Of a DNA stretch of 64,000 nucleotides, positions 8,772 through 16,452 are shown one piece after another. The notes beneath the pieces are model-generated. The model searched no databases. It was given only the letters and a program-made list of their open reading frames with translations, and had not been told where the DNA came from. The stretch is from positions 124,001 through 188,000 of the forward strand of contig CAVTPZ010000017.1 in NCBI GenBank assembly GCA_963736685.1, in the 5' to 3' direction. The first letter of the stretch is position 1; the number at the start of each line of letters is the position of its first letter. The position numbers and the translations under genes are program-made. This DNA is from DASUPK01 sp963736685. GTDB lineage: Bacteria > Actinomycetota > Thermoleophilia > Solirubrobacterales > 70-9.

Positions 8772-8796
8772 GACGTCTCCGCCTGCAATTCATTCC
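8772..8796 (-). promoter_or_regulatory. ECF-type promoter P5
   Basis: On the minus strand: GGAATGAA, 13 bases, CGTC, matching P1-P4 in geometry. It lies between the small gene at 8562 and the LuxR gene end at 8815. Confidence 0.5.
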
Positions 8797-8814
8797 CATC
8801 GCCAGGCGAATCGG

Positions 8815-11673
8815 TCAATCGGCAACGTGGGTGAGCACGTCGGGAAGCTGGCGCCGAGACGAGACGTCGAGCTTGCGAAACGCCCGCCCGAGGTGAGTCT
8901 CCACCGTCTTCTCCGTGACGAACAGGGTCTGGGCGATCGCCCGATTCGTGTCGCCTGCCGCGGCGAGCTCGGCCACGCGTCGCTCGCTCGGCGTCAGCGA
9001 GTCCTCCCCGCTGCGCTCGGTCGTCCGAGGCCGAATGCCGATCGCGGCGAGCTCCGCCCGCGCTCGCCGCTCCAGGGCGATAGCACCGCATCGGGCGGCC
9101 AACGCCAGCCCGTCGAGCAGGGGCTCTCGGGCCGCCGTCCGCTTTCCGGCCGCGCGAAACGTCGCGCCGAGGTCAACCAGCACACGCGCGTGCTCCAGCC
9201 GCGCCGGCGACGATTCCAGCACTGCGAGAGCGGCCCCCAGCCTCTCGGACCGCCCGGCAGGGGGACCGACCAGTGCCTCTGCGCGCATCGCGATGCCGAT
9301 CGCGCGCTGGGCTCCAAACGACTCCGCGCGGCGCAGCTCGTCGGCGGCGAGCTCGCGAGCCTCGTCGTGGCGCCCGAGTTCGGCAAGCGAGAGCGCCGCC
9401 GCCGACCTCCACGGGAGCACGGCGGGGTTGTCGCCCCCCAACGCCGGATGGTCGAGCCCGCACCCCTGCAGCTCGTCTATGGCGCCCTCGTGATTCCCGG
9501 CGGCGGCTCGCAGCACGCCAGACGCATGGCGCAGTATTCCGCGGGCCATGAACTCGCGATCGTCGCCGAGGCCGGTGCCGTCGAGGAGCCGACGCAGGGA
9601 TTCCGGGGTCTCGTCGCGGTCGAGGCCCGCCAGTACCGCCTCCGGAGCGGCCATGACCAGCACAAACTCGGCCCCCAGCAGGTCGGACGCGAGCGTGATC
9701 GCCGCCCGCGCATCTTCCTCAGCTGAGATCAGGTTCCCACGGCGCACGTCGATGAACGCTCGATGCGCCAAGACGGTGGCGACCGTGAGCGCAGCGCCGC
9801 GGCCCCGGGCCTCGGCGAGAAGCTCATCCGCGATGCGCCGGGCCACATCGAGACGATCGGCGACCGCGAGAACCACCAGCGCCAGCTCCGTCCATGCGTG
9901 ATAGGGCATAACCGGGAGGCCGGTCCGGACGGCGCGCTCGGCGAGGTCGCCTGCGGTGCCCGCCGTGCCCAGCTGGACCATCTCGTCCACCGCGAGCGTG
10001 GCGAGGGTCGCCGCGGCCAGCGCGCCGCGTGCCTCGCGGTCCGGCTCATGTCGATCGGCGATCGCCGTCTGGAACTCGCCGCGAGCCGATCCCGAGGTGT
10101 AGTACATGCCCAGCATCGTTACGCCGAGCTTCTCGCGTGCGGGATCTCCGGTCGGGATCCGTGCCTGGGCTCGGCGGACAATCGCGGCTCCTTCGGCTGC
10201 GCGGCCACGGAACAGGAGCGTGCCGCTGAGCTCGCTCGCCGCTGCGGCGATCGCTTCCGCGTCGTGGCCGCGCTCGACGATCTCGGTCAGCGGCTCGATC
10301 GCGTCCGGGGCCCCGGCGCGGGCGAGCGCCTGCCCGAGCTCGAGCACCACCTCTTCGCGATTCCTCTCCGCGGGGGGCTCCTCGAGCGCGCGAGCGAGTA
10401 GCGCGGCCGCACCTGCTGGGTCGCCCAGGGTCAGCGCGTAGCGGGCCGCGTCCCGCAACAGCGTCACCGTCGCAGGATCGGCGGCCGGCTCGGTCTGCAT
10501 GACCTGGGCCGCGACCTGCTCTGCTGGTGCTCCGCGCTCGCGCAGGATCCTGGCCGCGGTCCGATGGAGCCGCTCCCGCTCCGCGGGCGACAGGTCGTCG
10601 TGGATCGCCGTGCGGAGGATGGGGTGCGTGAAGCGGACCGTGCTGCCCGGCTCCACGATGCCCGCGGAGACCAGCTGGGCGATGGCTGCCTCCAGCTCGG
10701 CGCCGGCGAGGTCCGCCAGCCGTCCGGCGTCTCCGACCCGTGCGCCGTCGCCTAGCGCGCTGAGAGCGCGGGCGAGCGCGCCGGCTGCGGGCGCCAGTCG
10801 GGCCAGGCGGAGCAGCACCGCGTTGGCGATACCACGGGGGACGATCGTTTCGAGCTGGGCCGCTGCGGCGGCTGTGGGATCGAGACCTCGTGCCGCCGCC
10901 TCGTCGAGCAGCTCGCCGACCAGGAACGGGTTGCCACGGGTCACCTCGAAGCAGGCTCGAACGAAGCGATCGTCGGACGGCTCGGAAAGCCGGGTGCCGA
11001 CCAGCGCGCCGATCGCCGCCTCCGTCAAGAGGGATGGGCGCAGGAGCTTGACCGCCGGATCGGCCGCCAACGTAGCCGCCTCGGGTGTCAGTGTCGGATC
11101 GAGCGGGCGGGTGGCGAGGATGAGCGCGAGCGGCTGTCCCTCGATCCGGCGCGCCATGAACGCGAGCGCTCGGGCGGACGGCCCGTCGCACCACTGGAGG
11201 TCGTCGACCACGAGCACGAGCGGCGAATCGGCGGATCGGTTTGAAGCTAGCCAGTAGAGCCCGTGTTGGAGCCCGTAGTCCCGATCAGCTGATCTTGCCG
11301 GCGGCTCGCGGGAGGCTGATTTTGGCGCTCCGATCAGCACCTCGGCGGCGAGCGCAGCGGCTCCGGACAGCCAGCGATTCCGCTCGGCCGATTCGGCTTC
11401 CAATAGAGACCGCTCGAAGAGCTGCCGCATGACTCCGAAGGGGAATCCCTGCTCGAGGTCGGTCGCTCGCGCGTTGAGGACGTCTATGCCGAGCTCAGGC
11501 GCGCACGCGCGTGCCTCCTCGAGCAGCCGCGACTTCCCGATCCCAGCGGCGCCCTCGATCACCAGGGCACCCCCGGTTTGGCGCCCTGTCGCCTCCAACA
11601 TCGACCGAATGCGCTCTACCTCGGGCTCGCGCTCCAACAGCGGGGCTGGCTGGGCAAGAGCGGCCTCGTCCAT
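8815..11673 (-). CDS. Large LuxR-family regulator with N-terminal AAA ATPase
   Basis: The 952-residue protein has a Walker A GAAGIGKS at residues 41-48 and a Walker B LVLVVDD near 158. A long Ala/Glu/Arg-rich helical TPR-like region follows, with a C-terminal LuxR helix-turn-helix (LTPSERRVAELAAAGDTNRA, then VTEKTVETHLGRAF). This is the layout of LAL (large ATP-binding LuxR) regulators, which bind DNA at target promoters when nucleotide and inducer are bound. It stands alone on island 2; neither target nor ligand is evident. Confidence 0.9.
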   Translation of the reverse strand: MDEAALAQPAPLLEREPEVERIRSMLEATGRQTGGALVIEGAAGIGKSRLLEEARACAPELGIDVLNARATDLEQGFPFGVMRQLFERSLLEAESAERNRWLSGAAALAAEVLIGAPKSASREPPARSADRDYGLQHGLYWLASNRSADSPLVLVVDDLQWCDGPSARALAFMARRIEGQPLALILATRPLDPTLTPEAATLAADPAVKLLRPSLLTEAAIGALVGTRLSEPSDDRFVRACFEVTRGNPFLVGELLDEAAARGLDPTAAAAAQLETIVPRGIANAVLLRLARLAPAAGALARALSALGDGARVGDAGRLADLAGAELEAAIAQLVSAGIVEPGSTVRFTHPILRTAIHDDLSPAERERLHRTAARILRERGAPAEQVAAQVMQTEPAADPATVTLLRDAARYALTLGDPAGAAALLARALEEPPAERNREEVVLELGQALARAGAPDAIEPLTEIVERGHDAEAIAAAASELSGTLLFRGRAAEGAAIVRRAQARIPTGDPAREKLGVTMLGMYYTSGSARGEFQTAIADRHEPDREARGALAAATLATLAVDEMVQLGTAGTAGDLAERAVRTGLPVMPYHAWTELALVVLAVADRLDVARRIADELLAEARGRGAALTVATVLAHRAFIDVRRGNLISAEEDARAAITLASDLLGAEFVLVMAAPEAVLAGLDRDETPESLRRLLDGTGLGDDREFMARGILRHASGVLRAAAGNHEGAIDELQGCGLDHPALGGDNPAVLPWRSAAALSLAELGRHDEARELAADELRRAESFGAQRAIGIAMRAEALVGPPAGRSERLGAALAVLESSPARLEHARVLVDLGATFRAAGKRTAAREPLLDGLALAARCGAIALERRARAELAAIGIRPRTTERSGEDSLTPSERRVAELAAAGDTNRAIAQTLFVTEKTVETHLGRAFRKLDVSSRRQLPDVLTHVAD

Positions 11674-11805
11674 GCGCGCCTCAATCGTAGGGGCCGGAGG
11701 CTGCGCAATGTTCGGGGGTTGATGTCAGGGGGTCTGCCCGATGTGCGGAGCGCCGGTCGGGCGCACCATGACCACGGCACGAACCGTCCCAACAAGGAGC
11801 ACACC

Positions 11806-12033
11806 GTGTTGCTCATCCAGGTCAAGGTCATCGAGGGCGTCTTCACGGCCCCGCAGAAGCGGGAAATCGTGGAACGCCTCACCGACGCGCTCGTCGAGAT
11901 CGAGGGCGAGGACCTGCGGCATTTGACCTGGTGCCTGCTCGAGGAAGTCGCGAGCGGCGAATGGGGAATCGGCGGCCAGGTCCTGATGGCCGATGACGTC
12001 AGGGCGCTAGCGCGCAGCCGGGGGGAAGGATGA
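11806..12033 (+). CDS. 4-oxalocrotonate tautomerase-like protein without the catalytic proline
   Basis: The 75-residue protein matches the 4-OT fold: IQVKVIEGVFT, then KREIVERLTDALVEIEGED, EEVASGEWGIGGQ. In the family residue 2 is Pro, the catalytic base after Met removal. Here the codons after the GTG start are TTG CTC, so the position is Leu. AAGGAG at 11795-11799 fixes the start at 11806, and no upstream in-frame start restores the proline. It is probably inactive as a tautomerase, or uses a different mechanism. Confidence 0.75.
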   Translation: MLLIQVKVIEGVFTAPQKREIVERLTDALVEIEGEDLRHLTWCLLEEVASGEWGIGGQVLMADDVRALARSRGEG

Positions 12034-12181
12034 AGTCGTTGCCTTCGCCTGACGGGGAAGAGCGATGAGGTCCTCGACTGCGCCCGAAAGGCTCCTTGGC
12101 GGACAGCGCCGGGCGGGCTCCGTATCGCCGTGTCCCTCTCCGTGTTCCGGCGCGCGTAACTGCGCGAAGGATTCCGAGCGT

Positions 12182-12676
12182 GTGCTCGATCCACAGAAGC
12201 TGGGTGATCATTTCGATCGTCTCTTCCGTGCCGCCTGGGCCCTGTGCGGCTCGCGTGAGGACGCCGAGGACCTCGTGCAGGAAACCTACGCGCGCGTCCT
12301 CGCGCGTCCTCGCCTGCTGCGCAACGATGACGACCTCGGCTATGTGCTGCGGGTGCTAAGAAACACCTTCATCTCCGGATGCCGCAGTGCGGCCAGGCGT
12401 CCCCAGTCGACGGGCGCCGATCCCGAGGCGTTGGGCTTGCCGGATCCACGCGCCGGAGCCACTGATCCCGCCGCCGCGGCCGAGAGGCGCGAGGTCTTCG
12501 CAGCGGTCGCCGCGCTGCCTGACGAGTTCCGCGATGTGATCATTGCCGTGGACATCGCCGGCCTCCCCTATGACGAGGCCGCCAAGGCGCTGCGCGTGCG
12601 CGCCGGGACGGTGGGCAGCCGTCTCTTCAGGGCGCGCGACCAGGTCGCAAGGTTGCTAGAAGGGACCTCGGAGTGA
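12182..12676 (+). CDS. ECF RNA polymerase sigma factor
   Basis: About 164 residues with sigma region 2 (DHFDRLFRAAWALCG, AEDLVQETYARVL, then RVLRNTF) and region 4 (LPDEFRDVIIAVDIAGLPYD, a helix-turn-helix ending GSRLFRARDQV). It is a close paralogue of the interrupted sigma gene at 13127-13687; the two share RPRLLRxDDDLGY. GTG 12182 gives the usual N-terminus, though the frame is open to 12065. The next gene overlaps by four bases. It could serve the five island promoters. Confidence 0.85.
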   Translation: MLDPQKLGDHFDRLFRAAWALCGSREDAEDLVQETYARVLARPRLLRNDDDLGYVLRVLRNTFISGCRSAARRPQSTGADPEALGLPDPRAGATDPAAAAERREVFAAVAALPDEFRDVIIAVDIAGLPYDEAAKALRVRAGTVGSRLFRARDQVARLLEGTSE

Positions 12677-13101
12677 CGACCCAGCCGGAGACCGAGGCGT
12701 TACAGGGCGCCGACTCGGCGTTCTTCGAGGCGCTGCTCGACCGGGATGTACCGGCGCTCGAGGAGATCCTCGCCGATCAGTTCCTGATCGTCGACGTCGC
12801 TAGCGGATCCGTTCATCTGCGCGCGGGGTTTCTCGAGGCGATCGGCGGCGGGCAGGTGACCTTCCGGGAGATCGAGACGTTCCCGGACGAGGCGGTGATC
12901 CGCCTGGCCGGTCCCGGGACGGGCATCGTCGTCGGCCGTACCTCGATGTCGTTCAGCGGCCCGGAAGGTGCGGTCATTGACGTCGCGAGCCGCTACACCC
13001 ACGTGTTCCAGGCCGACGGCCCGCACTGGCGTCTGCTCACAGCGCAGGGAACCCCGATCACCGGAGCTGATTCGCACGACCGAGCCCCGAGGGTCTCGTG
13101 A
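12673..13101 (+). CDS. NTF2-like/SnoaL-like protein (DUF4440 type)
   Basis: The 142-residue protein has the NTF2-fold pattern: an N-terminal helix pair (FFEALLDRDVPALEEILADQF), VDVASG, then strands ending YTHVFQADGPHWRLLTAQGT. The GTG start overlaps the sigma gene stop (GTGA), so the two are translationally coupled. In some ECF groups a SnoaL domain is fused to the sigma factor and tunes its activity. A separate coupled gene here may do the same, which is an inference. Confidence 0.75.
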   Translation: MTTQPETEALQGADSAFFEALLDRDVPALEEILADQFLIVDVASGSVHLRAGFLEAIGGGQVTFREIETFPDEAVIRLAGPGTGIVVGRTSMSFSGPEGAVIDVASRYTHVFQADGPHWRLLTAQGTPITGADSHDRAPRVS

Positions 13102-13126
13102 GCTCCTCGGAATAGATCGCGGGCGC

Positions 13127-13687
13127 TCACGGCCGCGGGGCGGCGCAGCCGCCTCCAACCGCTTCGGCGACCTGTTCGCGCCCCCGGCACACGCGGCTCA
13201 TGATCGTTCCCTGCCGGACGCCGAGTGCCCGGGCGGCCTCGGCGTAGGAAAGGCCGGCGACGTCGACCGCGGACACGGCCTGCCGGTAGGGCTCGGGAAG
13301 TTGCGCGAGCGCATCCAGCACCGCGGTGGCCTCGAGCGAGGCTTCGGGGTCTCCTGCTGAGCTGGGCGCCGCCAGCTCCTCGGGCTCTGCGCCGGAATCG
13401 GTCGCGTCGCGCCGAGTCCGCTCGCCGCGAAGGTGGCTGTATCAGGTGTTCCTCAGGGCCTTGATCAGGTAGCCGAGATCGTCGTCGCGACGCAGCAGGC
13501 GGGGCCTCGAGAGGACCTTCACGTAGGTCTGCTGGACGAGGTCCTCAGCGAGATCGCGCGAGCCGGACATCGCGACGGCGACCCGGAAGAGGGTGTCGAT
13601 ATGGTCCCCCGCCGCCTCGGGATCGAGTCGGCGCTCGCCCCCGTAGGCGAACAGGGTCAGAACGGCACCGCCCCGTCGCCCTTCCAC
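13127..13687 (-). pseudogene. ECF sigma factor gene interrupted by an in-frame TGA
   Basis: Region 2 (HIDTLFRVAVAMSGSRDLAE, DDDLGYLIKALRNT) ends at a TGA at 13442-13444. The same frame then continues without another stop through a linker into region 4 (ALAQLPEPYRQAVSAVDVAG, then RQGTIMSRVCRGREQVAEA) to 13127. A single G-to-A change of a Trp codon would explain it. The upstream anti-sigma gene overlaps the start by 31 bases. Options are a nonsense pseudogene, readthrough, or region 2 and region 4 made as separate chains (a GTG at 13321 could start the second). Confidence 0.75.
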
Positions 13688-14445
13688 GACGCCAGCTTCA
13701 GTAGCTCGGCGTGGCTGACTCCGGAGCCCGAGAGGACACAGGTCCTGCCGTCGCGCCACCAGGTGACGATCCGCCGGCCCTGGTCGGTGGTCGAGTGAAA
13801 GCTGACGCCGTTGACGTTCGACCCGCGGGAGCCGCTGGGAGGACCGATCCCGTCGCCCGAGATGATCGTGTAGGCGAGGCGCTTTCCGTCGTGTTCGTAG
13901 AAGACGGTCCTGGTGTCGCGGCCGTCGAGCCGGTCCGACCTGATTCCGGACTGCCGCCATCCGAATTCCTCGGTCCAGTTCGGAAACGGAACACCGTCCA
14001 CAGACGCGGCCAGGATCTTGGGGTTCGAGGGCGCGACCTGTACTGAAGCCGTGGCCGGGAGCCTTGAGAGCTGCGCCGCCTGGACCACCGTGGGCCCGCC
14101 CGCCCCCAAAGGCAGGAGTACCAGTGCGAGCAGGACCACCGCCACCGCGGCGGCCGCGAGGGCGCCGCCGAAGGCCAGCCGCGGGCGGCGTACGAGCGGC
14201 GTAGGTGCCGCCCCTTGGGCTTGGAGACGCTCCCTCAGCCCGACCGGTGTCTGGAGCTCGAGACCGCGCAGGGCGCCCAACGCGGTGCGCTGACGCTCGA
14301 GCGCTGCACGGAGGGCCGGGGAGGCTGCGACCTTCTGCTCGAGGGTCGTCCTTGCCCGTCCCTGAAGAGATCCGTCCGCCAAGCGCGCGAGCTCGCGCAT
14401 GGTCCGCTCAGGTATCTCACCCTTGTGTGCGTTTTCTCCGTTCAT
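13657..14445 (-). CDS. Membrane anti-sigma factor, partner of the interrupted sigma gene
   Basis: The 262-residue protein has a cytoplasmic N-terminal helical part (residues 1-95, ERTMRELARLADGSLQGRAR), one membrane helix at about 95-115 (LAAAAVAVVLLALVLLPLG), and an extracytoplasmic part with FPNWTEEFGWRQSGIRSDR. The layout is that of ECF anti-sigma factors. No CxxC zinc motif is seen in the N-terminal part. It is first in the operon, behind ECF-type promoter P4, as expected for an autoregulated sigma/anti-sigma pair. Confidence 0.75.
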   Translation of the reverse strand: MNGENAHKGEIPERTMRELARLADGSLQGRARTTLEQKVAASPALRAALERQRTALGALRGLELQTPVGLRERLQAQGAAPTPLVRRPRLAFGGALAAAAVAVVLLALVLLPLGAGGPTVVQAAQLSRLPATASVQVAPSNPKILAASVDGVPFPNWTEEFGWRQSGIRSDRLDGRDTRTVFYEHDGKRLAYTIISGDGIGPPSGSRGSNVNGVSFHSTTDQGRRIVTWWRDGRTCVLSGSGVSHAELLKLASWKGDGAVPF

Positions 14446-14463
14446 GCGCGGTCTATGCGTACT

Positions 14464-14488
14464 GACGCTTCCAGCGCCGAGCTATTCC
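14464..14488 (-). promoter_or_regulatory. ECF-type promoter P4 (autoregulatory)
   Basis: On the minus strand: GGAATAGC, 13 bases, CGTC. It sits 19 bases before the anti-sigma start and is divergent from P3, so one short region drives both directions. Confidence 0.6.
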
Positions 14489-14497
14489 ACGGTCCTG

Positions 14498-14523
14498 GGA
14501 ATAAACCGGGGAAGTTGGCGTCC
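14498..14523 (+). promoter_or_regulatory. ECF-type promoter P3
   Basis: GGAATAAA (14498-14505), 13 bases, CGTCC (14519-14523). The start codon lies 33 bases on, as at P2, with AAAGGAG in between. Confidence 0.65.
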
Positions 14524-14555
14524 CTTGGTCATGACGACGCTGAAAGGAGCGCCAT

Positions 14556-14756
14556 ATGAAGGGACCAGACGTCACCTTGACCAACGGACGCTACGAGTTC
14601 CGTAGCTCCACTCGAGGGAGCATCCTCTATCTTGCCAACCCACCTGAGGCCGGCTGGCGCTTTGAAGCCCAGTTGGACGGTCATGAGGACGATGCCGGTC
14701 GGATCGCCGACACCGCTCCCGACAACACGCAATCGCGCCGGCAGGGCCGCACATGA
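14556..14756 (+). CDS. Small hypothetical protein
   Basis: The 66-residue product (MKGPDVTLTNGRYEFRSSTR) is polar with no membrane segment. It has a good ribosome site (AAAGGAG, 14541-14547), lies behind promoter P3, and its stop overlaps the next start as ATGA, which supports translation. No family is recognised. Confidence 0.6.
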   Translation: MKGPDVTLTNGRYEFRSSTRGSILYLANPPEAGWRFEAQLDGHEDDAGRIADTAPDNTQSRRQGRT

Positions 14757-15610
14757 CCAGAGAGACCTTGATGAGGCGCGTTTCGATCCTTTTCCTCTCG
14801 GCTGTTGGCTTTCTGGCGGTCCATGCGGTGCCCGCTGCCGCATCCGTGACGATCGGTCAGGTGGCAGATCCGAACGCGGGTAACTGTGATGCAGGGACCG
14901 AATTCGTCCAGCTTGGCGTGGCCTCGGGCAACTCCTACGTGGTGCCCGGTAACGGCACGATCACCTCATGGACGGTGCAAGCGGGAGGAGATCCTGGACG
15001 GCTGACGATGAAGATCTTTCGCAAGCTCGCTGATCCGGCGACCTACCAGGTCGTTGGCTCAGCAGGTCCGCAGATGCTGATGCCGGGTGGAACGGCTGGG
15101 AACACCTTCCGGGCGAATGTCCGGGTAAGGCAGGGTGACCTGCTCGGCCTCCACACCGAGACCTTCACCCCCTGTCAGTTCAAGAATCCAGGGAGTCGGC
15201 TAGCGACTTTCTCAGGGGATCTGGCAGATGGAGCGTCCGGACCGTTCGTCACCCCCTTTGATGACGTCCTACTGGACATCCAGGCGACCTTCGTACCGGA
15301 CAACACCTTCAGCGTCGGCGGCACAACGCACAGCAACAAGCATGGCACCGCAACCCTGACCCTCAACCTCCCCAACGCCGGCGACCTGACCGCGACGGGC
15401 AACGGCGTCAAGACCGCCTCCGCCAGCCGGGCGGTGACCAGGAAGTCCGTCGGCGCGGGCCCGGCGCAGCTCTTGATCAGGGCGAAGGGCAAAACGAGTA
15501 AGACGCTGAATAGAACCGGCAAGGTGAAGCTCAACGTCGCGCTCACCTACACCCCAACCGGCGGCGACCCCGCCACGCAGTCGCTGAAGGTGAAGCTCAT
15601 CAAGCGCTAG
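14753..15610 (+). CDS. Secreted protein of unknown function
   Basis: The 285-residue product has a signal peptide (SILFLSAVGFLAVHAVPAAA). A beta-rich mature part starts TIGQVAD and contains DDVLLDIQATFVPDNTF, and a C-terminal basic domain holds KLNVALTYTPTGGDPATQ. Such C-terminal beta modules with KVKL-type strands recur in Thermoleophilia surface proteins. It is translationally coupled to the small gene before it and thus under promoter P3. Confidence 0.75.
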   Translation: MTRETLMRRVSILFLSAVGFLAVHAVPAAASVTIGQVADPNAGNCDAGTEFVQLGVASGNSYVVPGNGTITSWTVQAGGDPGRLTMKIFRKLADPATYQVVGSAGPQMLMPGGTAGNTFRANVRVRQGDLLGLHTETFTPCQFKNPGSRLATFSGDLADGASGPFVTPFDDVLLDIQATFVPDNTFSVGGTTHSNKHGTATLTLNLPNAGDLTATGNGVKTASASRAVTRKSVGAGPAQLLIRAKGKTSKTLNRTGKVKLNVALTYTPTGGDPATQSLKVKLIKR

Positions 15611-15687
15611 CTCCGCGCGCCGTCAAACCCTTTGGAACTTCGGCTTTATCGGCGGTCTGCTGCCTTCGCTTCAAGGACCTCTGGCAT

Positions 15688-15717
15688 ACGAAAGGCCCGC
15701 ATCAGCGGGCCTTTCGT
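15688..15717. terminator. Terminator beside att core C
   Basis: ACGAAAGGCCCGC and its complement form a 13-bp stem with loop ATCA. Arms and flank are the same as at 23130-23159 beside core D, so the direct repeat in fact spans the terminator plus the tRNA end, about 75 bases with only loop differences. Confidence 0.75.
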
Positions 15718-15720
15718 GAG

Positions 15721-15762
<42 letters not shown>

Positions 15763-15934
15763 ATCTAACTAGCGAGGCCGTCTGAGTTGTATTCGGCATT
15801 CCCATGCGGTTTCAGTTGGTCTGAGTTGTCCTGTGTTGTGCTCGGATTGGGACGACGAATGGGACGACGGACCGTCCGTCCCCAGGATGGGCCACTGTCG
15901 CCATAAGACCTGACCTGGGTGTACCGTGAATCTC
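15763..15934. other. Left end of island 3 with candidate integrase arm sites
   Basis: No gene. CAGTTGGTCTGAGTT at 15813-15827 resembles the motifs near cores A and B. TGGGACGAC occurs at 15848 and 15860 and again, in the same orientation and with 11-12-base spacing, near the right end of the element. Confidence 0.5.
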
Positions 15935-16156
15935 ATGGCATCGCCAACTGCAGAGAAGAACCTGAGCGATCGGGTCAAGTCGTTGGAGGAGGAGCTGGCC
16001 AAGCTCCGCCGAGCCTTTGCTTCCCTCTTGGAGCGCATCGGGAACGGCAAGTCGGACGCTGACGTGATCGACGAGCTCGCTGACCGGCCGATGTCAGAAG
16101 AGGAGATGGAGGCGGCCTTCGCCCGCCTCGATGCCGAAGCCGACCGCACTCGTTGA
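15935..16156 (+). CDS. Antitoxin-like small protein
   Basis: The 73-residue product is acidic and helical with a heptad-like stretch (VKSLEEELAKLRRAFASLLE) and an Arg/Asp-rich tail. It is followed, with overlap, by a RelE/ParE-like gene, which is the normal order of a type II toxin-antitoxin operon. No DNA-binding motif is clear. An in-frame GTG at 15926 is an alternative start. Confidence 0.6.
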   Translation: MASPTAEKNLSDRVKSLEEELAKLRRAFASLLERIGNGKSDADVIDELADRPMSEEEMEAAFARLDAEADRTR

Positions 16157-16452
16157 GCCCGACCTACGAGGCCTCGCGTCGGTTTCTGCGCGAGTACATG
16201 AAGCTCTCACGAGAGCAGCGTGAGAGGTTCCGAACGGCTCGGCGGAAGCTGGTCGCTGCGCTGCGCGAGGATCCACCAAACTTTCCGCCGGAGCTGCGGA
16301 TCAAGCGAGTCCAGGGCGTCCGCGACGTCTGGGAGATGACCTTCGCCGGCGACGGGCGGGCGACGTTCGCCTACGGCGAACCCGAGCGCGAAGGTGAGGC
16401 GCACGTCGTCTGGCGACGTGTCGGCACTCACGACGTTCTGGGTAACCCCTAG
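16153..16452 (+). CDS. RelE/ParE-superfamily toxin
   Basis: The 99-residue basic protein has the RelE/ParE pattern: helix RFLREYMKLSREQRERF, then ELRIKRVQGVRDVWEMTF, strands ARATFAYGE-like (GRATFAYGE) and VVWRRVGTHDVLGN. Members of this group cut mRNA at the ribosome or inhibit gyrase. Its TTG start overlaps the antitoxin stop. Placed between the island end and the integrase, it may stabilise the element. Confidence 0.65.
   Translation: MSPTYEASRRFLREYMKLSREQRERFRTARRKLVAALREDPPNFPPELRIKRVQGVRDVWEMTFAGDGRATFAYGEPEREGEAHVVWRRVGTHDVLGNP

Noticed and set aside
13442..13444. Selenocysteine codon in the sigma factor
   Set aside because: Sigma factors are not known selenoproteins, and I see no convincing SECIS-like hairpin after the TGA; nonsense, readthrough or a split gene is simpler.
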